64,000 bases of DNA from the NCBI GenBank assembly GCA_012932865.1, contig SAXG01000012.1, positions 186,001 to 250,000 of the forward strand. Reading direction: 5' to 3'. The notes under the pieces were generated by a model, which made no database searches, was not told the DNA's origin, and saw only the letters and a program-made list of their open reading frames with translations. Of this stretch, positions 11,639 to 22,820 are shown one piece after another. The stretch comes from Amylostereum areolatum (taxonomy: Eukaryota > Basidiomycota > Agaricomycetes > Russulales > Stereaceae). The first letter of the stretch is position 1. Each line of letters opens with the position of its first letter. Position numbers and translations under genes: made by a program.

Positions 11639-14600
11639 ATGTTCTCCTTCCGAAGTGTGGTTGAAGGACTCGCGCACACACCACGACGGCCATCGCAAGA
11701 CATAACAGGACACGACGGTCCCGATGTTGGCTCGCGTTCGGTCTCCCTTGATGGCGCTGCCCAGTTCACGGAATCCCTTTCTAGTCTCCGCAAATCCTTT
11801 GCTCCCCCGCGCACCGGTAGCCCAACCCCCAACTCTGCCGCCCCGACGACCTCCATGGATAATAGACGAGCCAAGCGGAGACTCGAGGACAGGCTCCGCG
11901 CATCCTTCGCCATAGGCGACGCGTCCGATGCTAGTACACCCGCCGCATCGTCTAGAACCTCTCCTGCACCTTCAACCGCGCCCGATATCCAGACATCTAC
12001 CAACCAATATGCGCATAATCCACTTTCTCCCACCGCCGTTCCTCTTCCTCAATCTCCGGCCGTGGAGACGGATTCTGTGCAGGTTGCTCTTACCGCCCCG
12101 CGCCTTGCGCACCCACTCGCGACCCCACCATCTATAAACATCCCTCTTCTGAACTCAATTTCTGAATCACACTCGCTTTCCAGTAATCCTCATCCGTGGC
12201 AAGACAGACATCTTGAAGCCAATATTCCTCTACCTAAGTCCCCGCCCCCCGAAGATATACTACATTCCCTCCACCTGGACTCTATATCCCCAAACGTGCC
12301 ATCACCAGACGATCGCACCGCTTCCATTGTAGATGCGGATGGACAGCATGTTAGTGGCGAGACTCACGAGGAAAGCGTTGCCAAGGAGGACGAACGCAGA
12401 ACAGAAGATGCGGAGGAGCCACAGGTGAAGCAGAGTACAGAGGCGGATATCGAGAGTGATCCTCCGTCAGTCCCAGCTGTGGTCATTGCGGAGACAGAGG
12501 AGAATTTGGGTGAGACGAATCTGGTAAAACATTCTTCTGAAGCCACGGAAGAACCTGCCGTACTAGAGCCACCTGAGACAACCGTTGTCTCCTCCCGTTC
12601 CCCATCGCCCAGAGGAGTAACACCAGATGCCTCAAATCCAGCTGGCGTTGAAGCTATCCGCGAAAGGTTAAGACTTGTCGAACAGCGTTTCTCTGGTACG
12701 ATATCCTTCACTCTCCTTATCCATTTGACCAATATATGCGCCGTAGATGTTTCCACGTCATTTAAGCGCCTTCAGGCAGAGAAGCTCTCTGCAGACAAAG
12801 TTCTCCAGGAACTCACGTCCGTTCAAAGCGTCCAGGATGCTGACGGCTTGAGGGATTTTTTGCAAAATAGCCAGATCAAGGTGGAGGTGCGTTATGCGAT
12901 ATGTTCACTAACCCTCGCTTACCCGAGCTTGCTATACAGATTTCGCAGGACGAAATCAAACGCCTCAATGGCAAGTTGACCCGTACGTCAATAACGATCA
13001 ACGTCTTTCTTACATCTCACAGTTGTTCGCAGGACAAGAAGAACGAATGGACGAATTGCGGGAAACTCGTCGACTAGAGTCGCGGTCGCAGGTTGACCTC
13101 ATCGATCGCTTGCGGAAGCAAATCGAGGAGGCCGAAGCTTTGATTAAAGCCAACCATGGTTCTTCTTCTCAACTGGAGGCTGACATCGCGAAATACAAGG
13201 CGGAGCTAGACCATTCACATAGGGAGATCGAGCGACTCAAGGCTTCCACCAAGGATGAAGAGGAAAAACGTAGCAAGGCAATCACGCTACTCAAAACGGT
13301 GCGGGCAAAATTGACCAAGGCAGAGAAGGAACGCGACGATGCTGCCAAGGAGCTAGCGTCTGTGAAGGACGAAGAGCAGGCCGAGAGGGAGAAGGAGAAG
13401 AGTGAGCGGATGAACCTCCAAGCGCAGATAGAGCGGATCAAGGCCGAGAAAGAGATGGTCCTCTCAACGTTGAAGGCCCAGTACGAGCGAGAGCTTGCCT
13501 CCGTCAAAGAGCACCACCAGAAAGAGCTGGCTGACCTAAGGAGCCAGTTCGACCTAGAGACCGCCACAACAAAGGTACGTCGCCATACCTCATACAAGTG
13601 CAATGGAGGAACTGATACATCACATGCAGTCGGAGCACGATCAAGTGGTAGCCGCAAAAAATACTCGCATATCTGGCTTGGAGTACTCTGTCCAGACACT
13701 ATCCTCGGAAAAGAACTCCCTTTTCGATCAAGTTCAGCTTCGCCAGGCTGAAGTCGAATCTTCGCAATCACACCTTGAGGTTCTCCAAAGCCAGAATACA
13801 GAGTTTCAATATCAACTTCGTGAGCTCGACGACCGGGTCGCACTTCTCACAGAGGAGCTCGGAGAGGCACGCCGTGACCAAAGCTCGCGCACGCGAAGTC
13901 CCGTGAATCCTGCAGAGGATGTGGCACGACTCCTCGCCAATGCTGAGTCCCGACATGAAACAAAACTGGCTGAGCTGCGCCGAAAGCTCACTGCCGTGGA
14001 GGCAGAGCGCACAGAGGTCGAAGCGGACTGGAGCCGCAAGCTCGACGAAAAGGTCAAAGAGGCTGAGAAGTGGCGACACGCGGTCGAATCTTCCTCAAAG
14101 AACCAACAAGTTCACGATGGCGCCGTCGAGGAGTTGCGGGAGGAGATTGACAGATTGAAACAGGAGGCTCGGACTTACCGTAACCAGGTCATGCAGCTGC
14201 AGCTTGATGTAGAGCAGCGTGTCCAAGGAGAGGTGTGTCGTTTTCTTACAACTAGGATGGGTTGTTAACTTCCCTCCGAAGAACGGGGCCAAAGAAGAAG
14301 TATCCGAGTTAAACGCCCGAATTGCGACAATCGCACAACAGGTTGAAGATGCCAAAGTCAAGGAATCCCAAGCACGGGCCTTGAACAAGGTACCTGCCTA
14401 TCACTATGCTTACACTGACTAACTTTCTCATACATCATCTGTCAGACTCTGCGTGAAGAGTTGCGCAAAGTTCAATCATCCGCAGCCCTGCTCGAGCGGC
14501 AGCGTAACCCTGGTGTCGGTTACTGGGGATCACGCCAGGAAGGTCAACAAGATCCCGCAAAGCCAACATCGCCTCCACCACCTGTCACAACATCGCGAGG

Positions 14601-14835
14601 GGGGTCTCCGGCTCCTGGTCCTGCATCTTCCAACGAGGAAGAGGTCAACCTCGAGTATCTAAGGAATGTGATCCTGCAATTCTTGGAACACAAGGAAATG
14701 AGGGTATGTGTCCCTCATGTTCATACTTAGCATGTGGTTTATCGTTTCTGCCTGCAGCCCAACCTTGTCCGCGTGCTATCCATCATCCTCCACTTCACCC
14801 CGCAGGAAACACGTCGCCTCATCGCCAAAGTCTAA
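11639..14835 (+). CDS. GRIP-domain golgin (Imh1-like)
   Basis: Long coiled-coil tether of the trans-Golgi network. The ATG at 11639 starts MFSFRSVVEGLAHTPRRPSQ, then about 300 Ser/Pro/Thr-rich residues. Next comes a very long coiled coil (about residues 340-850) with runs such as ERMDELRETRRLESRSQVDL and ELRRKLTAVEAERTEVEADW. The C-terminus carries the GRIP domain: EEEVNLEYLRNVILQFLEHK, EMRPNLVRVLSIILHFTPQE and TRRLIAKV, with TAA at 14833-14835. In this family the GRIP domain, through its invariant Tyr (here in LEYLRN), binds the Arl1 GTPase on Golgi membranes. Several short introns interrupt the coiled coil, and one splits the GRIP domain after KEMR. Golgin/GRIP identity is strong; orthology to one named golgin is inferred. 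Confidence 0.85.
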
Positions 14836-15170
14836 TGTGATATTGGCTAAATTCTTCCTGCTTTCACTTCTCGGACATCCTCACCATCGGAACTTGCATA
14901 CCTATGGACCTTAGTGTTATTGTATACCCCTTTTGTTTATACTAATACTTGTTTTTCCCACTCGTAATCTCACCACCGATCTACTACATATTTTGCAGGG
15001 CCGGGATCATTGATCGTTATGATCGCGAAAGATAAACTCGACAGCGCTACTAGTGGTGGTCCTCACGCTATACGCGTGAAACACATTCAGCTACACAAAT
15101 TTCATCAAACTACAAGGTGAGAATCAAGCAAATAAATACATAAGACCGCCGGAAATTGGTATAATCGTGA
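14836..15170. other. Convergent intergenic, nothing recognised
   Basis: About 335 bases between the golgin stop and the stop of the first secreted double-psi protein. It is A/T-richer than its flanks and probably holds 3' ends. No gene seen. Confidence 0.5.
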
Positions 15171-15765
15171 CTACACAAACTCCCAGGTCATACCGGTAAG
15201 ACGACCAACAGCTTGATTTGCAAGTTGGCTGAATGCCGCAGGAGAGAAATCGAGGTCCGTAAACGCGCACGCCTCACAGCGGTCGGTGACAGTGACAGTG
15301 ACGGTGTTTCCTTCGTCTATAGACAGTATTGAAGACATCAGTGCGGATGATAACCACAAGTGTGATCAGTAGTACGAACAGTGGACGTTGATCACTCTGT
15401 TGCAAAGAGGGTTATTGTTAGGATTAGCTGTTGCACCGCTAAAAGGGATTAATGAGATATGTACCAAGCTGAGGTTGATGAGATAGCGAGACTCACGGGA
15501 CAGTGTCAAACATCAACTTGGATACCGCGACGATATAGTCGGAATCAATGTTTTGGATACCACATGCCCCCAGGCCAACCTCAAAGTAAGTGCCTGCGAG
15601 ACCATCAGTAGTGAGCGAGCATAGCAGATACCCATTGAGCAATAACTAGCCTTGACCGGTCTGGGTACCAGTTACCTGGCGAGCCGAGATGCTGTTGTTG
15701 GTGGGAGCAGCAGCCGCAAACAAAGAAAGGATGGAAAAGCACATGCAGAAAGTAGTGAACCGCAT
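15171..15765 (-). CDS. Secreted double-psi beta-barrel (RlpA/expansin-like) protein, copy 1
   Basis: Small secreted protein of the barwin/RlpA-like double-psi barrel type. The ATG ending at 15765 starts a signal peptide (MRFTTFCMCFSILSLFAAAA) followed by PTNNSISARQVTGTQTGQG. The domain reads TYFEVGLGACGIQNIDSDYI, VAVSKLMFDTVP, GATANPNNNPLCNRV, VTVTVTDRCEACAFTDLDFS and PAAFSQLANQAVGRLTGMTW, ending EFV at TAG 15171-15173. Cys pairs (GACG, PLCN, RCEAC) and the D-R-C-E-x-C and DLDFS motifs mark the family, which includes expansin-like and papain-inhibitor-like proteins of basidiomycetes. Enzyme activity is not implied. A related gene lies at 17210-17808 on the same strand with the same exon arrangement. 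Confidence 0.8.
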
Positions 15766-17209
15766 GTCGAGGTGATTTGGGATGGATAAAATGAAACGCC
15801 ACACAGAAGGAAAAATAAACGTGAAGGGAAACGAGAGTGTTGACTGGTGACGAAAACTTGAATGAAAGAGTACTGGTGAGCTAGAGGGCCTGCGACCAGG
15901 TCATATACCTGCACGCGGGAGATCAGGGTAGACGAGTATGCGGAATCGACCACATGCAATGCAGAGAAACGATCAAAGTGTAAACAAGTCCTGGTATCCA
16001 TCAGGCTCTACTATGTTATGGAGCGATAGAATCATGGATGGGCAGTTCATGTTCATGGGAATACTGCATCGTCTTGTTCTTGGCGTTCACGGGGGTTGCT
16101 TCAAGTTGCACCACTGACCAGCGCGGAGTAATCGAACGGGTTGCATGGCCCCGCCGGAGACCTACATCTCGCCTGTATCGTGTTCTTCCATCGACCCTGG
16201 TTTTAGCCTGCCCAAACTTGAGCTTGAGCGTTTGGTCCTTAGTGCTGATCTCGTATTGTACGCCTCCGAGGCAGGTCTTCGACGAAACCCTAGGTAGAGC
16301 ATCCTTGGGACGATGGGGACGCGTTATGAACACCGAGCTGCGCCCCAAATAGCCAATACGAGAGTTACCACATATCGGCGTAGTTTCTAGGGGTCAGAAG
16401 CAAGCGAGTCAACTGATCCAGCCACCTCAGGCAAAGAGCTATGAGCTTGCCTCGCAGATTCGTTGATTCAGGTTCGTAAGTAGGGGTCAGTAGCCCGGGC
16501 TGCACGAGCCACACGGCGTAGTGATATACAACCATCACCAAGTTTAATTGCAGCCGTTGAAGATTTGAGTAAAGTGAGCTCGTAGGTGCGGTCGTGCATG
16601 TCCCCAGAGCCTCAAACAGAGAGAAAACCCCGGGCAGATGTGATACGAGCAAATGCAGTTATGGTCATAGGCCGTCGAACAGGCGCACCAGTGGTGAACA
16701 GCGAGGTGACTGATCCCAAGCAACTTGCGAGACTCGAAACTCCAGGATCAATCAAGGGTCGAGAGGGTCGAGACCCTCTCAAGTCAGTGCTACCCGATGG
16801 AAGAAGTGCAGCGGTGGAAGGCAAAGGGAGATCAGGATATGGCAGTACTGGGAGTGCCCAAGAGGGCTGACAGACAAGACCAGGAAGTTGTTGCGTATGC
16901 TTTCCCACGGCAATGCGACTCTGGAGTTTAGAATTTGAACTCGTGCTCGAATTGCACCGAAGAGACCACGATCACTCTTTGCTTTGGGACACAATGCTTA
17001 AGGACGTGTATGAGTACGAAATGCATTAGAGTTTATGAGTGGACAAAGGCCGATCTAGATCACGGTTCTAATCCCGATACACCCCCCCTGGTCCATCCAC
17101 CCTTCGCAAGCAAAGAGTAGGTAGAAACGCGTCTACGCGTCGAGGATAAGGGTAAGGGCCCGTGTAATTATATCTGATAAGTATAAGGAGAGGATTCGGG
17201 TGTAGCTAG
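15766..17209. other. 1.4 kb between the duplicated secreted-protein genes
   Basis: No reading frame here begins with ATG and shows a family motif. The stretch must contain the promoter of copy 1 and the 3' end of copy 2. It includes a 20-base inverted repeat at 16761-16780. Confidence 0.5.
16761..16780. repeat. Short perfect inverted repeat
   Basis: gagagggtc and gaccctctc are exact reverse complements separated by two bases. It lies in non-coding DNA. It could form a hairpin or bind a dimeric factor, but nothing else supports a role. Confidence 0.6.
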
Positions 17210-17808
17210 TTACGCCCACACCCAGGTCATACCCGAAAGGCGACCAACGGATTCATTAGCAAGCTTGTCAAAAGCCGAGGGAGAGAAGTCGAGGTCAGTC
17301 AAAGCGCAGCCCTCGCAGCGGTCGGTGACGGTGACGGTAACATGTTTGCCTTTGTCTGTCCGAAAAGCGTCAATATTCTGAAGGGATCATGATGGCACGA
17401 AGGAACACGTACAGGTGGCGGTGATTTTTTTGCCGCAGACGGGGTTGTTGTTAGGGTTGGCTGTGGCACCCCTACAGCGACCGGTGGTTAGACGGGAAAG
17501 TAAGGGAGAGTGAGTGTGCACTCACGGGTAGCTGTCGAACAGCAAATGGGACACCGCGGCGATGTGGTCGGTGTCTGAGTTCGTGATGCCGCAAGCACCC
17601 AGGCCTGTGGCATAATAAGTGCCTGTAGGTGGAGAAGAGTCAGCTCGTTGCAAAGTCTGGTGGGATCGGCGAACGAACCTTGTCCCTTCTGGGTCCCCGA
17701 CAGGAAGGAGGAAGCAGAGGACCGGGTTTCGGGCGAAGTGAGTGTCGGAGCAGCCGTCACAGAGAGGACGGAGAGGAGGACACAGAGGCAGGCGAGGAAG
17801 AACTGCAT
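17210..17808 (-). CDS. Secreted double-psi beta-barrel (RlpA/expansin-like) protein, copy 2
   Basis: Paralog of the gene at 15171-15765. The ATG ending at 17808 starts the signal peptide MQFFLACLCVLLSVLSVTAA, then PTLTSPETRSSASSFLSGTQ. The domain reads TYYATGLGACGITNSDTDHI, AAVSHLLFDSYP, GATANPNNNPVCGKK, VTVTVTDRCEGCALTDLDFS and PSAFDKLANESVGRLSGMTW, ending VWA at TAA (17210-17212). Exon junctions fall at the same points as in copy 1: after GTQKGQG, around GATANPNNN and before the HVTVTVTDRC block. Identical order, orientation and intron phase make local duplication the simplest origin. This copy keeps the usual G-K-K after PVC, which copy 1 has lost. Confidence 0.82.
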
Positions 17809-19208
17809 TTTGGATAGGAAGTGCGAAGAAGGATTGTGCGTGTAAACGGTAGTGAAAGAGGGAGGGGTTGCTAAGATGTCGGGGGGAGGAGAAGGACGAC
17901 GAAAGGAATGAGGATGACCAGAGGTTGGGTCAGGGTTTATATAGCCCTTCGGGGTGCTCTTCGACGGGGTACGCGATGTACCGCACGCAGCTGTGAGACC
18001 TGAAAAGAAAAAAGGGGGTTGGCCAAAACCAAGACAGCCTGCCGTTAGCGTGCCGTGGGTACGCTCGGCGCATACGAGGGTGGTCACCTTTAGGGTCCCC
18101 TATTCTTGCTTCCGCTGTGCGTTGACTGCGTGCTTTCGGCTTCGCGCCGTCATGCCGGGATAAAAAACGATAGGAGTAGAGGAAAGGAGTGCGGAATGCG
18201 CAGCAAATCTCCGGCGCGGGTGGCCCACTCCCTCGTGGCGAAATATATCAACCTGCAACTGAACGTGAGGGTGATATCTCAGACAGTAGAGCGGCCATGA
18301 ACTTCTGAGAGGCAGCAAGTCAACAGCGAGGAACAGTGGGCGGAGTACTCGTGCCAGTATGTGTCGTCCACAACGTGCTTGACGTTTGATTACGATCCTA
18401 TGATGAGTCTGTCATTTGGGTCATCGACGTTCATGAATTGTTCGAGTGTTGTGGCATGCAAGATGAGCGGGCTCGTCGCGCGAGGTCTCGATCAAGCTTA
18501 CAAAACGAGGAGCACGCATGGCGATCGTCATGCGGCATCCCGTGGCATCCCGTGGAGATGCTTTGCGAGTGGATGGCTCTGGCTCTGGATCGATCCCGAT
18601 CGCATCCTTTCATCCTCGAGAAAAACGCCTCCACTACATCGGCCTTCCGAGCGCCGGAAACGGAAGAAGAAAGCTTTTTTTTACCAATGTTCCTTGTATT
18701 TCCTGGCCCCGAAGGTCGCAAAAAAAAACTGGGAATCTGAAACCTGTGCATAGTGCCGGTCCACGGACAGCATCTAGGCCCACGAAGAATCGTAAAGGTC
18801 AGACGGCAGTAGGCGAAGATGTCCTCGTAACTGGATTGCATTGGAGGCATTTGTTTGAATTGGGTCTTCGAATTGACAATTGAGTTCATTCTGTGAAGAC
18901 AAGTGGTCGATTGAGAAATGTGGGAAATGTCGTGACTGCACCAGCCAGGGCGACTTACCGAGACATGAGACAGGCACTCTGCGGGCGGAACGGCATCGTC
19001 AAGAGGAGAAAATACGGCGAAAGTTTGAAGGAGGTAAATCGGAGGAATGAAAAGGATGTTAGCAGACGAGACCCAGGCATGGGCGGCGGAGCGTCGGAGT
19101 AGGTACCACCGATGCCAGCCTGGTCCTGCGCATGTGAGACTAGTCCCCAGAAAATACTCGATACAATAGTCGTGCGATTACTTGCAGATGGCTTAAGACA
19201 GTAATACA
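17809..19208. other. 1.4 kb without a firmly recognised gene
   Basis: Holds the copy 2 promoter, with a C-rich leader and the A/T patch ttatatagccc near 17937. At 18537-18556 a ten-base unit (ggcatcccgt) is repeated back to back. A possible two-exon minus-strand reading frame (ATG ending at 19080, MPGSRLLTSFSFLRFTSFKL, donor near 18954, second exon to about 18774) has good splice signals but no recognisable product. I cannot support it as a gene. Confidence 0.4.
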
Positions 19209-20596
19209 TCAGGCCTCGGCACTCGCGCTTACTCTCGCCCCATACATCTTGACCAAATTTGTGCCCGAAGTGCCCTCCAAAGTTTTCGCATAGGCGTCTA
19301 CTTGTCCTAAGAGCAACATGCTTTCCAGACGACTCGGCTCGGGTGGGATCTTGAAAAGCCGACTGACGTCCTCCTCCGGTAGCGGTACCAAGCCCTGTGC
19401 GACGCGTGACGCATTTTCCTCCTTCCTCTTCGCAACGAAAGCCTCTGCTCGGGCCTTTTCGCGGGCGATCTGGCGGGAATGGTAGGCAATATTTCCCTCT
19501 TCCGTCTTGTAACTATCCAAAGATTCGATCAAGTGTTCCAAATTCTTGGACAGGGTGGGATTTCCAAGATCAAGGGAGGAGAAAGACGGGGGGAGGGAAG
19601 AGGTGAACGCCTCGGTAGGATGAGGTTGTGGAAGAGGGGTAGGGCGTGTTTGGGTGAGGGTTTCAACAAAGGCACTGAGGAGGGGGTTGGTTCGAATCTT
19701 GAGGGGTATTTCTTCAAGGATGGAGGAGAACGTTAATCGGTCTCTGATAAGGCTAGGAGATGTAGAGTTAAAGTCAGTACTGATAGGGCGAGTGGTGGAT
19801 GTGGGGGCGTACGTCTGTGCTCCAAAGCTACTTTTGCGGTGCGCACGGAGGAATTCCTTTGACAGGCGGAAGGCACGGAAGGATGCGTTACCACGCTTGG
19901 TTTGCGAGATGTCTGATCCGGATCTGTGTTCGACTTGGGAAATGACAATAGTGTAGATAGTGCTTACCGTGGACGACGACAACGCCGCCGTGGCGAAGCT
20001 TGTCCTGATGGAGGGCCTGTGTATCGACCAATGTCTGATTGAAGAAAGCGCCCATATTTGTGCATTGGTAGAATCCGACCACGCCGTCGTCCGACCGGAC
20101 TTCCTTGAGCGAACGGAGCATAGAGGTTTGGTAGCGACCTTAGAAATCGGATGTTAGGCCGACGTACAAACTGTGATTTGAAGGGCGGACGCACTCGTAG
20201 TTTTGGTAGACTTTTCGTCATCGTCGCCGGCATGGTGTGGAAGTGGGAACGAGTTTGAAACCTCGAGAACGCCGTCAAGATCGAGACCGAGAAGGAGGCC
20301 GTGGATGTTCGAATATTGGGAGTTGGAGCTGTGCTGGATGATTTTGGAGACAGCCTAAGGGAGGATAAGTGAGACTGGGGGTAAGGTGCGCGATGTAAAG
20401 GTGAAGGATTGCGAACCATTCCGTCGAGTTGTACGGTAGAGAGTGGGATCTCTGCCTCGACGTCGATCAGCTTCGACATGGAGGCGGGAATGGCATCGTG
20501 AGTGGGGGCAGCGGGACCAGAGGCAGCTTGGGGAGCGGGAAGAGAGGCCGCGAGAGCGGCAGCCATGGATGTGGCCATTTTTGCGGGGTGTTTCAC
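19209..20596 (-). CDS. Eukaryotic translation initiation factor 3 subunit H
   Basis: MPN-domain subunit of eIF3, which recruits mRNA to the 40S ribosome. The start is the ATG ending at 20596 (MKHPAKMATSMAAALAASLP), though the in-frame ATG at 20578 is equally possible. The MPN core reads STVQLDGMVVSKIIQHSSNS, QYSNIHGLLLGLDLDGVLEV, NSFPLPHHAGDDD, MLRSLKEVRSDDGVVGFYQC, NMGAFFNQTLVDTQ and VVVVHDISQTKRGNASFRAF. It lacks the metalloprotease JAMM residues, as eIF3h does (a non-catalytic MPN). The C-terminal half includes the conserved LTFSSILEEIPLKIRTNPL and a helical segment HSRQIAREKARAEAFVAKRK. The stop is at 19209-19211. It is divergent from the zinc transporter. Confidence 0.9.
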
Positions 20597-20776
20597 GGGG
20601 GAATCGTGAGTTGGATTCTGGAAGAGGTCAGGCAGGCGATGATGGAAAATATCAGTCCGAAAGAATACGTTATCTGATAAGTGGTTTGGAGGTTATGTCA
20701 GCGAGATATGAAGTCAGAGAGCTCCTTCAATCGGTGGCTTCCTCACTCACTACCTTGTACACCTTCACCGCCGACG
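20597..20776. promoter_or_regulatory. Divergent promoter, eIF3h / zinc transporter
   Basis: 180 bases between two start codons pointing apart. It must carry both promoters. No specific motif is claimed. Confidence 0.5.
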
Positions 20777-22630
20777 ATGGTCTCCCTCGGCCTCTCGCGC
20801 ACCACTCGCATATCCTTACTTCTCGCCATAGATGTCGTTTTCTTTTTTGTTGAGATCATCGTTGGTCCGTTCTTTGCTTTTTGCCACCCGTCTTTCTCTC
20901 TTACACCGTTCTCCACAGGCTACGCCGTTGGCTCTCTTGCTCTCGTCGCAGACAGCTTTCACATGCTCAAGTTCGCCCTCGTTTACTTTCATCGTATTTC
21001 TTCTTATCATCTCTGTTCAGTGATGTGGCCAGCTTGATTATCGCTCTCTACGCTATCAAGGTTGCGCGCTTCCATCCTCCTTTATGCCGTCTACTCATAC
21101 GTATGTCAGCTAACCGCACAATCCACCCCCGACACTCGTTACTCCTATGGCTGGCACAGGGCAGAAATTCTTGCTGCCCTCGTCAACGGCGTCTTTCTCC
21201 TCGCTCTGTGTTTCTCTATCACCATGGAGGCTCTACAGCGGTTCTTCACCGCTCCAGGTCCGTCCTTTACGCTCTAGGCCATTTCACACCTTTTGATCGC
21301 GTTATTTCACGGTAGAAATATCCAATCCAAAGCTTGTAGTCATTGTCGGCTCGTTGGGTCTCGCTTCCAATATCCTCGGGCTATTCATGTTCCATGGTGC
21401 GTACTTCGTGCTCCGTGTATTGTTGTAAATCGCATTCTCATCTTTCCATAGAGCACGGTCACTCGCACGGCCATTCGCACGAATCATCTGCGAACTCAAG
21501 AGCGCCTAGTATCGCGTCCAGCTCTGCTGAGGCTACCGTCCAGGCCCCCACCCCCGTACCATCCGATCGTCCTCGCCGAACACCTCGCCGGTCCATCTCA
21601 CGTCTCAGCCGTGATAGATCCGACTCCTACTCCTCTCTGTATGGTCATCCCGCTGTCACTCGCGCCTCCATGGTCCAGACTGCCGCCGAATTGACCCTTG
21701 CAGGATCACCCACTCCGAATGACCATCACCGTCGCAGTGGCTCCATCTCGCGACCTTCCTTTGACGAGTCTCGGTCGATGGAGCCTCCCGTACCCAAAGC
21801 CGTTGACATCGAAGACGACGAGTCCACAATCGAGCCTACGCCTGATGTACATCCAGCACCGGGGGCGAATGAGCAAACGCCTCTCCTTCACGAACAGGAG
21901 CACAGCCACGGACATTCGCATTCACACGGCTCCATGAACATGCGAGCCATTCTTCTTCATGTTTTAGGGGACGCGCTGGGCAACGTCGGGGTCATCGCGA
22001 CTGGGCTTATCATTTGGCTGTCCTCCTGGAGTCTGAAGTTCTACTGTGACCCCGTCATCAGCCTAATCATCACCGTGATCATATGCCATTCGGCCCTTCC
22101 ACTCGGTAGGTCTCATTCACTTTTCATTATATGGATTGGTGCTAATGCATTGGATGTAGTGCGTAGCACCTCCGCCATCCTGCTTCAAGGTGTTCCGTCC
22201 GAAGTCTCGTTTGAGGATGTTCGCGAAGGAATTCTCATGGTGGAAGGCGTTCTTTCTGTGCACGAGCTGCATATCTGGCAGCTTTCCGAGTCCAAAATCA
22301 TCGCATCGGTTCATGTCACAGCCTCTCGCAAGCTTGACTTCATGCCCGTCGCATCTGACATCCGGCGCGTTCTCCATTCGCACGGAATCCACTCCAGTAC
22401 AATACAACCAGAATATCACCCAAGCAGAGGAGGTCCTCCCGATGAGGCTTTGAAGGTGCGTCGTATATGCGGACTCTTCGCAGCTGTGACCGACATTCCC
22501 TTAGACTTCAGCAAATACAAACTGTCTGATTGCTTGCCCACCGGAGCACGACTGCAATGCGGACCAAACATGCTGTCGTGAGTTCCTCCCTCGTCTAAAC
22601 CAGAACAGTGCGCCTGACACTTCACTTTGA
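20777..22630 (+). CDS. CDF-family zinc transporter (Zrc1/Cot1-like)
   Basis: Proton-coupled zinc exporter, in fungi usually of the vacuolar membrane. The ATG at 20777 starts MVSLGLSRTTRISLLLAIDV. Six membrane segments are visible. The metal site in TM2 reads ADSFHMLNDVAS (H and D ligands), and the partner site in TM5 reads LLHVLGDALGNVG. The cytosolic loop between TM4 and TM5 is long (about 165 residues), Ser/Pro-rich, and bounded by two His clusters, HGHSHGHSHESS and EHSHGHSHSHG. The C-terminal domain has GVPSEVSFEDVREGI and VHELHIWQLSESKIIASVHV. The last exon is Cys-rich (CLIACPPEHDCNADQTCCRE), typical of Zrc1-type proteins. The stop at about 22628-22630 follows if that frame is used. Convergent with the next gene. 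Confidence 0.9.
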
Positions 22631-22820
22631 GCGGGTAATAACGGTTCGTCTCCAGAGCCTTGATGTACATACACTGTTTTCTTCCTTGTGTGGCGCTTCC
22701 TTGGTTACTCCTCAGTTGAACGAACAATCTTTTACAATGTTTTTGTTCTGTACAGTATCATGACGTCTTCCTTTGCACTATCCATACATCATAATCATGG
22801 GGTCATGCTCATTCATACAC

